Origin: Bacillota bacterium
GTDB lineage: Bacteria; Bacillota; UBA4882; UBA8346
DNA length: 28,152 nucleotides
Assembly: GCA_023415375.1 (NCBI GenBank)
Contig: JAEZKW010000092.1
Location: 1 to 28,152, forward strand
Direction of reading: 5' to 3'
Made by a program: the position numbers and the translations under genes. Positions 9,124 through 17,278 of this stretch are shown here, in pieces. The notes under the pieces were generated by a model, which was not told the origin of the DNA, searched no databases, and saw only the letters and a list, made by a program, of their open reading frames with translations. Position 1 is the stretch's first letter, and every line of letters begins with the position of its first letter.

Positions 9124-10102
9124 TGTATTGCTCCGGTTTATAGATTTGTAAGTTCCCCTTTAGCCATTCTATCGTAAGCTTCAAGCCTTCTTCCAATGAG
9201 TATTGGGATTGCCAATCAGTGAAACGCTTGATTTTGGCATTGTCGCAAACCAGCCTTTCAACTTCACTTTTCCCCGGCCTGATTCGCTCGGGATCCTGCT
9301 TGATAACAACCTCGGTTTGGAGTAGGTTGGCAATGAGCTTTGCCAAATCACCGATGGCGATCTCTGTCCCCGATCCAACATTAATAATCTCACCTAAGAT
9401 ATCGTCAGTTTGGGCTATTTTAATAAATCCTTTTACAGTATCGAGGACAAAATTCAAATCCCGGGTTGGCGTTAAATTTCCTAAAGTAATCTCTTTCTGT
9501 CCCTTTAAAATTTGACTAATAATTGTTGGAATTACCGCCCTTGCCGACTGCCTCGGCCCGTAAGTATTAAAGGGTCTGGCCACAACGACCGGTAGATTGA
9601 AAGCATGATAGAAACTTAAAGCAATGTTATCGGCTCCAATCTTACTAGCAGAGTATGGTGATTGGGGCTGAAGCGGATGTTCTTCATGAATGGGTACGAA
9701 ACGAGCTGTACCGTAGACTTCACTGGTAGAAGTCTGGATAACTTTTTCCACTCCCAGTTCGCGAGCTGCTTGTAAAATGTTATAAGTCCCTTCAATATTC
9801 GTTTTAATGTAGGCCAGTGGAGACTGATAAGAATAAGGAATTCCAATCAGAGCTGCTAAATGAAAAATAACTTGAACATCCTTCACTGCGCCTTTAACAC
9901 TATCATAGTCACGGATATCACCTAAAACCACCGTTATGTCTTTTTTGACCGGTGAATTTTCTAGCCAACCCCAATTTCCTTTGGAGTTATATCTCACAAA
10001 AGCGCTTACCTTGGCCCCGGCTGCTACAAGTTGCTCCGTTAGATGGGAACCGATAAAGCCGCCGGCCCCAGTCACCAAGACTTTTTTCCCTTGAATATTC
10101 AT
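9116..10102 (-). CDS. legB: NDP-GlcNAc 4,6-dehydratase LegB (extended SDR)
   Basis: First committed step of the legionaminic route: NAD-dependent removal of water from NDP-N-acetylglucosamine to a 4-keto-6-deoxy sugar. The Rossmann motif TGAGGFIG is at residues 11-18, the catalytic segment QTSTSEVYG lies near 123-131, and the YxxxK pair is Y150/K154 (PYSASKIGADN). The start ATG 10102 is preferred: GGAGG is 5 nt upstream, it gives 328 aa, and it overlaps the upstream gene stop as ATGA. The stretch FVRYNSKGNWGWLENS, from about residue 35, is characteristic of LegB. In Campylobacter this enzyme uses the GDP sugar, which matches the presence of legX here. Confidence 0.92.
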   Translation of the reverse strand: MNIQGKKVLVTGAGGFIGSHLTEQLVAAGAKVSAFVRYNSKGNWGWLENSPVKKDITVVLGDIRDYDSVKGAVKDVQVIFHLAALIGIPYSYQSPLAYIKTNIEGTYNILQAARELGVEKVIQTSTSEVYGTARFVPIHEEHPLQPQSPYSASKIGADNIALSFYHAFNLPVVVARPFNTYGPRQSARAVIPTIISQILKGQKEITLGNLTPTRDLNFVLDTVKGFIKIAQTDDILGEIINVGSGTEIAIGDLAKLIANLLQTEVVIKQDPERIRPGKSEVERLVCDNAKIKRFTDWQSQYSLEEGLKLTIEWLKGNLQIYKPEQYNV

Positions 10103-13100
10103 GGCAGCCTCCATAAGTTTTCGACAATTTTACCAATATAAAAATGATCCACAACATATTTTTGCAATTCGTCAGCCCGTTTCACCCTTTGATCCGGGTG
10201 ACGTAAGAAGTAATTTATTTTTTCAAACAACTCGGACTTTGAACTAAAAGATTCGAGTAGTCCCTGAAAAGGGCTCAAAGCGGCTTCTTCTTTCTCCTTA
10301 TCCAAAAGCTTACCGACCATAAAGAAGCCGCCGGCAACGATTCCCTCGATCAAACCCGGTTGCATATAGGATGAGTTTTTTAGACGATTACCGAGCCAAA
10401 GATTGATTTTATTGGAAAGGACCAAATTTCGATAATCGTGGGGATTCGTCATCGAATTCAACTCACCCCTATATATATTGGCATAAATCGGATCCTGCTC
10501 CCAACCGGGGCCATAGATTACCACTCCATCATCGCTGAATCCATCAACAATCCATTTTACTTGTAAACGTTGAGCAATAAATTTTTCAAATTCTGTTTTG
10601 ATATATCCAGCAACCATTGTTTGTTCCTCGCCCGAAAGCTCCAACTGATATCGCTGCAAATTCTCAGTCAAGATTTTTTGATAATCGGATAAATTGAGTG
10701 AAATAAGGTCAACTTGATTCAAACAGGCATATACTTGGAAATAGATCCCTTTTAAAGCCGCCATTATATTAGTCATCTGTGGCGAATGGATTTTCTGGAT
10801 TAAAAAACCGCAAATTACGGTTCCTAAGTCATGAATGACTGCATCCAAACTTTCCAGATGAGTAAAAATAGCGATGGATTGTTCGGCTAAATCCTCAGAA
10901 GTCGTTGTCACACTCGAGGGTGAAAATACAGGCAAAACAACCGATTGGATTTGTTCTTTCCGATAATTCTTCTTTAATAAATGGGAGTAAACATTTCCGT
11001 TACCGGTTATCAAAATTTGCTGATTGGAACAAGTTGCCGCCAATTCCGCAGCAAGTTGTTTATCTGCCATCAGCCAGCTTATAAAAGGAACCTTAAGGAC
11101 TTTCCACACTTCAAATTCCTCTTGGAGCCCAAATAAATGAATGATCAAGTCAGGCCGGAATTCATCCATGAACTTGGCATCATTATATTGTGTAAAAGAA
11201 CGATATGTCAGACTTTCAGTATACTCGCGGCAGTCAAATCCTAGCCCCTGTAAATAGGTTTGGATCATTCGACCATAATAGCATTGTACTGGATCTTGGA
11301 TACTGAAAATAACTAGTATTCTTTGATAATTTATGGGTGAAGTCTGACGCTGATGATAATATTCCTGTAATCCCCGTAAGCGTTGATGAAAAGCTTCATC
11401 TTTTGCCTGCTTGATCTTAAATAGAGATTCGGTAAACTCTTGGTGATTTGTACCATATAAGAAATTGGGCCATGGAATATCTTCCGCCATAAAGACTTCA
11501 GTAATACCTCCGCTAGGTACAATATAATAATGAAGATTTTGCCAGCATTGGAGTTGCCCAAAATCATACAACTGGGCCATTAAGCACCAATTCTCCAGAT
11601 TATCTTCTATAATATAAACCGGGATTTTACTGATTTGCTGGCGAAGCCCCTCGTCCGGAATCCGTTCCAAAGCCGCGCCAAGGTGTTCAAAAATTTTGGT
11701 ATTATCCGTGTTATAAATGGCCAGACAATCTTCTGAAGATAGCTTTATACTGATTTCTGCAGTATGATTAATACCTGACAAAATATAATCTGTGCTGCCG
11801 TCATATACAAACTCCCCACTTAAGAAACGGCATACTTTATATCGAATCACCCGATATTCCGGTAAATTAAGTCCTAAGGTCTTGGTAAAAAACTCCTGAT
11901 TTTTCTGATAGGTTTGTTGATATTCAATTGTAGCCTTATTACCCCATAGCTCTTGCAGCAACTGTTCAATTTTAGGTGAAATTTTATATTGAGCAATATA
12001 ACGCTGATAGAGCCTTTTTGCCTCATCCGAAAGCCCTAACCTGCCCAAGCATTCGATGTTAATTAATTTTAATAATCTGCGGCCAGTTAAAAACTCTTCC
12101 CTACTTTCATACTCAGTGGCCAAGTTACTTAGGGCCACCCAATTTTGTGTTTGGTAATGAATCTTCAGTTGCATTTTACTGCAATAGTGCGTCTTAAAAT
12201 TAAGTTGCAAACAATGCGTTAACGATTCCAAAGCTTTACTATAATTGCGACTTTGATAATAAATTTTAAACAATACATAATAGGCTTTAGCTTGCTCTGG
12301 ATCGACTTTGACAGCTTCTTCAAGAATATCGATGGCCCTGTATGTCTGGCCTATACGATGCAAAAGCGCTCCATATAAATACAGGTAAGCTCCGCGCCTC
12401 GATGATTGGGCTTTCAGCAGATTTGTCTCCAAATTCTTTTGTAATTGCTGTAGGCCGGTTTTATTATTAATTTGTTTTTCTGCTGTCGCGATATCGATAT
12501 CAGATAATGGTACGGTGTTCCTTACAAGGGAAAGACTTTCGGAGGTCCTGGTATCTAGAACTTTATCAATACATTCCATAACAAATTCTAAGGCCTTTTG
12601 GGTATCGGCAATGATATTCAGATAAATTTGCAATTTACGATCATATTCTTCCTGAGTCGTAATTTCAGCCATTTCACCCAAACGGGCTTTATTCACGGAA
12701 AGTGATGTCGCTTGGATGTCCTTTAATAAAACATGATACTCTTTATAATTTAATGCTTGATCGTAAGCGTTGGTAATCTGTTCAAGCATCGGATCCAGTT
12801 CACCGGGGACAAACGGACTACTAAAGTTGCGTTTTCGTAAGCTCTGTAATTCATCAATCAATTCAATCACTTTAATGATAGCCCGATTGGTGATGATTTG
12901 AAGCTTAGAACAATAGGCTACCGGATTGATTTTGTGGGCCCGAATCTCCTTAAGCCCCCGCTCATAAAGGGCGCTTATTCGTGAAGATATACGATGATTT
13001 TCAGTACAGTATTCTTCGATAAGTTCAGCCAGTTTGCGATCGGTGGTGCCCTTGATATGAATGCCGCCCTCAGTGGCATTGATGATATTGACCTTTCCCT

Positions 13101-14406
13101 GATAAGAAGTTTCGATCATGCGTTCCAGCAACATCCGAAAGCTATCCAATTCATAATCGGTCAAGATGTCCTGACCGTGAATATCCTTGGTGTAAAAACA
13201 ATTGGGCGGTATTTCCCCTTCTTTAAAATACTTCTGCGAAGATGAAATTTGCCCGTCGGCATATCGTTTGGTTGGAGCATATGCTAAATCTTGCCCGATA
13301 AGGATGATTGGATTACATCCGAGTTGATATGCCAAATTGAGTGAAGTATGGGATACTGAAAAACCGCTTTTTAGAGAACCGATTTCATAACCGCCGTTTT
13401 GAGTAATGAAAAGGTCCGGCAATTTTTCGGCGTCAACTTTCATCAAAATCTTTCGACCCTGAAATTTACGGGCTATTTCATGCCAAAAACGAAAATTGTA
13501 AACGAGATAAACGTCGGATAAATCTAAATCACCATAGACTTTATTATTAATTTGATGCCCATCCACACTCACTAGAAAATGGGGCGATACCCCGTTGTGC
13601 TTCATCGCCCGAATACTGGACCCAGCGCAAATCACAACCGCATTCTCCTTAATCCCATTCACCCAATGAATATTTTTCTCTAAGGAAGGCCCGGCTGAAA
13701 CTACAATCGCCGGAACATTTTTAAATTGCCCGAAATAATGCCGGATCACCGGTGAATTAACTGCATCGGGAAATGTAGCAAACGCATTGGAGAGCCACTG
13801 TTTGGCATAAGCGTCGGTGGTCGATAAATTCATTTGAACTAACCGCAGATATTCCCGTAATTTCTCTTGAAAAAATTGAATTTCATCATTAAAAAGTTCA
13901 TTATAAGCGATTAATGTTTTAAACTGAATATCAGTGGTGGTATAAACCATTCCGTTGTTAAAAAAGCCCAGTGCGCCCGGGATCATCGCATTGTAGTCCA
14001 TGCCTGTCAATAACAGAAAATTATCATGTTGAAAGAGCGGGGCTAGATCAATTTCATGCATAGCGGCTTCGAAAATAGCCGGACTCGGTTCATAGATGAC
14101 AAGCTTTTTGACGGCGACTGATTCTAGCAAGGCTTTGACATGATAAAAAAAGCCAGCACCGCAAAGAATTACGTTTCCGGCATTGGTATCCACATTATGC
14201 TGGACCCAACGTTTCGCATCGAGCTCAGGATCATATGAACTATTCAAAAAGACCCGGTGATTATTTCGGGTCACTTGAGCGACTGGCAATCCCGTTTTAC
14301 TCTGACTAACGGTAACTTGGATATCCGTTCCGAAAGAATTCCCTTTTTCATTCAAGTTAAGGTATGGGAATCGTTGCCGTACCAAGCTCAAATTCTGCTG
14401 ATACAT
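10099..14406 (-). CDS. Maf-type flagellin glycosyltransferase fused to TPR and CgeB-like domains
   Basis: A 1435-aa protein with three recognisable parts (positions from ATG 14406). First is a motility accessory factor (DUF115) domain, about 75-460, with AIVVSAGPSLEKN at 233-245, GSLKSGFSVSHTSLNLAY at 343-360 and IILIGQDLAYAP at 367-378. Second is a TPR-like helical middle, about 670-805. Third is a C-terminal CgeB-like family-1 glycosyltransferase domain, about 1028-1435, with IYGPGWEQDP, NKINLWL and LIEGIVAGGFF. Maf proteins put nonulosonic acids on Ser/Thr of flagellin, so the leg genes downstream would supply its donor. The CgeB-like half probably adds a second sugar. No membrane segments are seen. 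The ATG at 14406 follows AAAGGGTG; an upstream GTG at 14418 is possible. Confidence 0.85.
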   Translation of the reverse strand: MYQQNLSLVRQRFPYLNLNEKGNSFGTDIQVTVSQSKTGLPVAQVTRNNHRVFLNSSYDPELDAKRWVQHNVDTNAGNVILCGAGFFYHVKALLESVAVKKLVIYEPSPAIFEAAMHEIDLAPLFQHDNFLLLTGMDYNAMIPGALGFFNNGMVYTTTDIQFKTLIAYNELFNDEIQFFQEKLREYLRLVQMNLSTTDAYAKQWLSNAFATFPDAVNSPVIRHYFGQFKNVPAIVVSAGPSLEKNIHWVNGIKENAVVICAGSSIRAMKHNGVSPHFLVSVDGHQINNKVYGDLDLSDVYLVYNFRFWHEIARKFQGRKILMKVDAEKLPDLFITQNGGYEIGSLKSGFSVSHTSLNLAYQLGCNPIILIGQDLAYAPTKRYADGQISSSQKYFKEGEIPPNCFYTKDIHGQDILTDYELDSFRMLLERMIETSYQGKVNIINATEGGIHIKGTTDRKLAELIEEYCTENHRISSRISALYERGLKEIRAHKINPVAYCSKLQIITNRAIIKVIELIDELQSLRKRNFSSPFVPGELDPMLEQITNAYDQALNYKEYHVLLKDIQATSLSVNKARLGEMAEITTQEEYDRKLQIYLNIIADTQKALEFVMECIDKVLDTRTSESLSLVRNTVPLSDIDIATAEKQINNKTGLQQLQKNLETNLLKAQSSRRGAYLYLYGALLHRIGQTYRAIDILEEAVKVDPEQAKAYYVLFKIYYQSRNYSKALESLTHCLQLNFKTHYCSKMQLKIHYQTQNWVALSNLATEYESREEFLTGRRLLKLINIECLGRLGLSDEAKRLYQRYIAQYKISPKIEQLLQELWGNKATIEYQQTYQKNQEFFTKTLGLNLPEYRVIRYKVCRFLSGEFVYDGSTDYILSGINHTAEISIKLSSEDCLAIYNTDNTKIFEHLGAALERIPDEGLRQQISKIPVYIIEDNLENWCLMAQLYDFGQLQCWQNLHYYIVPSGGITEVFMAEDIPWPNFLYGTNHQEFTESLFKIKQAKDEAFHQRLRGLQEYYHQRQTSPINYQRILVIFSIQDPVQCYYGRMIQTYLQGLGFDCREYTESLTYRSFTQYNDAKFMDEFRPDLIIHLFGLQEEFEVWKVLKVPFISWLMADKQLAAELAATCSNQQILITGNGNVYSHLLKKNYRKEQIQSVVLPVFSPSSVTTTSEDLAEQSIAIFTHLESLDAVIHDLGTVICGFLIQKIHSPQMTNIMAALKGIYFQVYACLNQVDLISLNLSDYQKILTENLQRYQLELSGEEQTMVAGYIKTEFEKFIAQRLQVKWIVDGFSDDGVVIYGPGWEQDPIYANIYRGELNSMTNPHDYRNLVLSNKINLWLGNRLKNSSYMQPGLIEGIVAGGFFMVGKLLDKEKEEAALSPFQGLLESFSSKSELFEKINYFLRHPDQRVKRADELQKYVVDHFYIGKIVENLWRLP

Positions 14407-14421
14407 TATTGGTATCACCCT

Positions 14422-14772
14422 TTAATTTATTTGTACCCCGGAAATAGAAATTCTTCCCAAAAGGGACAATAATTCGAACTCACACAAATCATGTACCAGT
14501 ACATAATCCTTATTTTGCAAAGCCTCATAAAGATTCGTAAGAAACCCTCTAAAAGCAGTCAATTCTTCTTCCCCAAGGTAACCCAATTTCACAAATTTCT
14601 CCATCGTTTCGTTAATCCAAGCCAATCCCTCAACCAGCGCCGGTAAAACGCCACTGATCTCCTGGTAATTACTTACCACTAAGTCTTCACAAAAATGTCC
14701 AACTGCTACAGACATCCGCTGTAAATATCCATCATAGGTGGCTATTGTTTGATCCAATTCTTCCTGTGTCAT
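14422..14772 (-). CDS. Small helical protein at the head of the glycosylation operon, function unknown
   Basis: A 116-aa acidic protein, predicted largely helical, with no signal peptide, cysteine cluster or membrane segment that would point to a function. It starts with MTQEELDQTIATYDGYLQRM and has two conserved-looking amphipathic stretches around AWINETMEKFVKLGYLGEEE and FLTNLYEALQNKDYVLVHDL. ATG 14772 has a near-perfect site, GAGGAGG, 8 nt upstream. It is the first gene after the sigma-D promoter at 14914-14940 and ends 15 nt before the Maf fusion gene, so it is co-expressed with it. Size, helicity and position suggest a flagellin or glycosyltransferase chaperone (FliS/FliT-like), but no family motif supports that. 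Confidence 0.75.
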   Translation of the reverse strand: MTQEELDQTIATYDGYLQRMSVAVGHFCEDLVVSNYQEISGVLPALVEGLAWINETMEKFVKLGYLGEEELTAFRGFLTNLYEALQNKDYVLVHDLCEFELLSLLGRISISGVQIN

Positions 14773-14913
14773 TATGTTTTCCTCCTCAGTGATTGCAGGG
14801 TTAGCAAAGCTAATACTTTGAGAGAATATACAAAAAGTTAGAATTTAACCAAAGCCAATGTTTCAATGCGAAGTGTTAAAGTCTTGCAGCTCCAAGTTAT
14901 ATGTTTAATATTG

Positions 14914-14940
14914 TAATCGGCAATTCTTCATTATCCTTTA
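14914..14940 (-). promoter_or_regulatory. Sigma-D (sigma-28) promoter for the glycosylation operon
   Basis: TAAA-N15-GCCGATTA reads on the minus strand, matching the flagellar sigma-factor consensus TAAA-N15-GCCGATAT/A at 11 of 12 positions with the exact spacing. It lies about 135 nt upstream of ATG 14772, downstream of the flagellin terminator. The leader contains TTAGC-TTT-GCTAA, a short hairpin about 30 nt before the start codon. The rest of the 334-nt gap between the small protein and flagellin shows only this promoter and the terminator. Confidence 0.85.
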
Positions 14941-15063
14941 GGTTCTAACCCTCAAAATTCTTGCTTTTTCAGAAAGAAAATTGTCAGATATAACTTTTGA
15001 TTCTTTGTAGATTTCCGACTTGTTCGGGTTAGGGGTGGATTTCTTTAAATCTAAAAAAGCCCA

Positions 15064-15094
15064 TAAAAAAAAGCCCTTCCAAAGAAGGGCTTTT
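15064..15094 (-). terminator. Rho-independent terminator of the flagellin gene
   Basis: On the minus strand AAAAGCCCTTC and GAAGGGCTTTT form an 11-bp stem around the loop TTTG, and the stem runs into a U tract. It begins 12 nt after the flagellin stop codon. It separates the abundant flagellin message from the glycosylation operon, which has its own promoter. Confidence 0.95.
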
Positions 15095-15106
15095 GGGTAG
15101 AAATTA

Positions 15107-16702
15107 TTACCGTAATAATTGCAACACTTGTTGCGGAGTCTGGTTGGATTGCGCCAACATAGCATTGGCAGTTTGAGTAAGAATACCCAATTTGCTGTAG
15201 GTGGTCATCTCTGCAGCCATATCTACATCCTTGATCTGGGATTGTGATGCTGTCAAATTCTCGGATGTTACTCCCAAGTTGGTAATCGTATGGGACAAAC
15301 GGTTCTGATAAGCACCGAGTGCTGCGCGTTGAGCAGATATACGGCTGTTAGCTGCATCAAGAGTGGTAATCGCTTTACCTGCCGAAGGAATATCGGTAAC
15401 TAAAACTTTATCGACTCCTAATGAAGAAGCACGCATATCGCCGATAGCTGCAGTCATGTTTTGTAATTCATTGGCGCCAATCTGGAACACCTGGGTATTG
15501 TCAACCAAATGTACGTAAGTTGACTGGGTATCGCCGGATCCAACGGTGAATTTGCCTTCTGCAGCATTATATACGGCTTTCTGAGCCGTGCTACCGCCGA
15601 TTTGAACATCAACATTCTTGTGTACCAAACCGATGATGTTGTTGCCTTCAACAGCCACTCCAGTAGCAAGTCCGGATCCGGTTGCTGCATTGGTTACTGA
15701 TACTGAATAAACAACATCATTGACTTTACCGAATTCATTAAAACCAAAGGCTTTAATGAGTTGAGAATCGCCGATGGCGTTAATCCTACCATCTTGACCA
15801 GCCTTAGCGCTGCTTAATACGAATACGCCGGAAACAGCCCTTACGCCGGAACCTTTGCTCGTATTATACAGAGCCATATTTGCTTCATTACCAGATACAC
15901 CGGCAATTGTACTCTGACCGAGGCCTTTGGAAATAGCGCTTGCATATTTCGCGGCAACTTCGTTCAAAGTATCATCACCGTTGATGGTAATCGTGCTTGC
16001 TCTGCCGTCGCCCTCAACTAATGAAATGTTTTGCGGATTTTCTACTAAGAATTTTCCGCCGGCATCATAGAAGTTGACGACATCTTTCAATTGAGTGTTA
16101 CCAGTAGCAGTGAGACCGGTATTTTTATTGGTCATGATGCTGGACTGTTGAACTTGAGCAGAACCAGCCGCTCTCACGCTGACATCGATTTTGTAAGTAC
16201 CGGCTGAAGAGACACCTTTTTCTTGAATGGCGCCCCGCATAAAAATTTTCGTGTTGATATCATTTGATGAGGTTACGGCTGCAGACGAACCATCCAGCAA
16301 AATCTTGTTGTTAAATGCAGTCGTATTACCGATACGGTTCAATTCATCCTTTAACATATCAATTTCCTGTTGCATGGAAGTACGGTCATTATCAGTGTAG
16401 GTCGAGTTCGCGGCCTGTACTGCTAAGTCTCTCATACGGATCAGGATGGATTGAGATTCGTTTAAAGCACCATCAGCGGTCTGAATTAATGAAGTCGCAT
16501 CTTGAGCATTCCGGGTTGCTTGATCCAAACCTTCGATTTGGGCCTGCATGCTCTGGGATATAGCCAGACCTGCGGCGTCATCAGCGGCCCGGTTAATCCG
16601 GAGACCGGAAGACAGTTTTTCTGCTGCTGCTGAATGGAGTTTGTCGTTTCCGTTCAAGTTACGCAGCGCATTTAAAGCGGGTAGATTGTGATTAATAATC
16701 AT
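15107..16702 (-). CDS. hag: Flagellin (filament subunit)
   Basis: The 531-aa filament protein. The N-terminal D0/D1 region (residues 1-140) starts MIINHNLPALNALRNLN and includes KLSSGLRINRAADDAAGLAI. The C-terminal D1/D0 region (about 440-531) ends MLAQSNQTPQQVLQLLR, an intact flagellin end. The surface region between (about 141-435) is larger than in Bacillus Hag and rich in Ser, Thr, Gly and Ala, giving many candidate sites for O-glycosylation by the neighbouring system. Within it, residues 236-325 (ITINGDDTLNEVAAKY to LIKAFGF) resemble the flagellin-IN modules of FliD and FlgL here. The ribosome binding site AAGGAGGACG precedes ATG 16702. Expression is set by the sigma-D promoter and CsrA leader described separately. 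It is the only flagellin gene in the window. Confidence 0.97.
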   Translation of the reverse strand: MIINHNLPALNALRNLNGNDKLHSAAAEKLSSGLRINRAADDAAGLAISQSMQAQIEGLDQATRNAQDATSLIQTADGALNESQSILIRMRDLAVQAANSTYTDNDRTSMQQEIDMLKDELNRIGNTTAFNNKILLDGSSAAVTSSNDINTKIFMRGAIQEKGVSSAGTYKIDVSVRAAGSAQVQQSSIMTNKNTGLTATGNTQLKDVVNFYDAGGKFLVENPQNISLVEGDGRASTITINGDDTLNEVAAKYASAISKGLGQSTIAGVSGNEANMALYNTSKGSGVRAVSGVFVLSSAKAGQDGRINAIGDSQLIKAFGFNEFGKVNDVVYSVSVTNAATGSGLATGVAVEGNNIIGLVHKNVDVQIGGSTAQKAVYNAAEGKFTVGSGDTQSTYVHLVDNTQVFQIGANELQNMTAAIGDMRASSLGVDKVLVTDIPSAGKAITTLDAANSRISAQRAALGAYQNRLSHTITNLGVTSENLTASQSQIKDVDMAAEMTTYSKLGILTQTANAMLAQSNQTPQQVLQLLR

Positions 16703-16711
16703 AATTTTCGT

Positions 16712-16743
16712 CCTCCTTGAAATTTTTTAGGGTATCCTTACCC
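16712..16743 (-). promoter_or_regulatory. CsrA-binding region of the flagellin leader (hairpin plus Shine-Dalgarno)
   Basis: The leader RNA has a perfect 5-bp hairpin, GGGTA-AGGA-TACCC (16730-16743), that displays GGA in a four-base loop, the ideal CsrA site. A second GGA lies in the Shine-Dalgarno AAGGAGG (16712-16718). This matches the two-site arrangement of the Bacillus subtilis hag leader, where CsrA bound to both sites blocks ribosomes until FliW removes it. Because csrA and fliW are the next genes upstream, I infer the same circuit. Confidence 0.85.
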
Positions 16744-16762
16744 TCTTATCACCCCATTGCCT

Positions 16763-16814
16763 CTAAGTCGGCCGTTCCTTAGTTGCACCAGGGTCGATGG
16801 CTATTAAACCATCG
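16763..16814 (-). promoter_or_regulatory. Structured part of the flagellin 5' leader
   Basis: Two further stems precede the CsrA hairpin in the transcript: CGATGG/CCATCG with an 8-nt loop (16795-16814) and CTAAG/CTTAG with a 10-nt loop (16763-16782). The second is flanked by CCC and GGGG, which could close it into a longer arm with internal GCAA motifs on both sides. I could not match it to a known riboswitch class. It may act as a stabiliser or as a CsrA-spacing scaffold. Confidence 0.45.
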
Positions 16815-16887
16815 CCGGTAATATTAACCTAAAATTTTTAATATCACGGGTAATGATTTAAAAGCATCAATATTGATTTATACTTAA

Positions 16888-16915
16888 ATATCGAAATAAA
16901 GCCCTAAAAACTTTA
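16888..16915 (-). promoter_or_regulatory. Sigma-D promoter of the flagellin gene
   Basis: TAAAGTTT (16908-16915), then 12 nt, then TTCGATAT (16888-16895) on the minus strand. The -35 is perfect to the extended consensus and the -10 matches 6 of 8. The spacer is one base longer than ideal. It begins 20 nt after the csrA stop and implies a leader of about 180 nt. An independent strong promoter is expected for flagellin. Confidence 0.75.
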
Positions 16916-16935
16916 GTAAAAAATTTTCGAAGGGG

Positions 16936-17160
16936 CTATTTTTTAAGTAATTTTCCCAAACTCTCAAGATTGGGTTTCCCACTAGTAGCAAGCTGGTTTT
17001 CTTTTTGGATCTCCCGATATACCTCCTCACGATGAACCGTTATTTGCCTTGGAGCCGTAATCCCCAACTTTACTTGATCACCTTTGACATCAACGATTGT
17101 TATTTTAACATCATCGCCTACCATAATGCTTTCATTAAGCTTTCTGGTCAAAACGAGCAT
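16936..17160 (-). CDS. csrA: Translational regulator CsrA
   Basis: A 74-aa RNA-binding dimer that represses flagellin translation. The whole first half is canonical: MLVLTRKLNESIMVGDDVKI, then VKLGITAPRQITVHREEVY, including the RNA-contacting R44 region. The C-terminal tail (about residues 55-74, ending LGKLLKK) is longer than in E. coli, as is common in FliW-regulated CsrA proteins, where this extension forms part of the FliW contact. AAGGAGGATCC is the ribosome binding site before ATG 17160. It is 118 nt downstream of fliW and directly precedes the flagellin promoter. Confidence 0.97.
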   Translation of the reverse strand: MLVLTRKLNESIMVGDDVKITIVDVKGDQVKLGITAPRQITVHREEVYREIQKENQLATSGKPNLESLGKLLKK

Positions 17161-17278
17161 CGGGATCCTCCTTGAACCTTCGTAATCGAACAGCTTTCAT
17201 AGTAAGTAATTTAATTTTCTCCGAAAGTCAAAAAATCCCTTTTATTTTATGAAAAGAATGAACATTTTACTCATACTC

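Noticed and set aside
3250..10102. Pseudaminic acid or sialic acid pathway
   Set aside because: No PseB-, PseC- or PseG-type gene is present, and a plain sialic acid route would not need the LegB dehydratase and LegC aminotransferase.
15454..15690. 78-codon minus-strand frame inside flagellin
   Set aside because: Alternate frame within the well-supported flagellin gene; composition is not protein-like and no ribosome binding site is visible.
16763..16880. Cyclic di-GMP (GEMM) or other riboswitch in the flagellin leader
   Set aside because: I looked for the conserved GEMM boxes and for cobalamin, TPP and Moco motifs and found none; kept only as an unassigned structured leader.
17161..17278. 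A sigma-A-like promoter between fliW and csrA (TTGACT)
   Set aside because: No acceptable -10 at 16-18 nt spacing; co-transcription with fliW is simpler.
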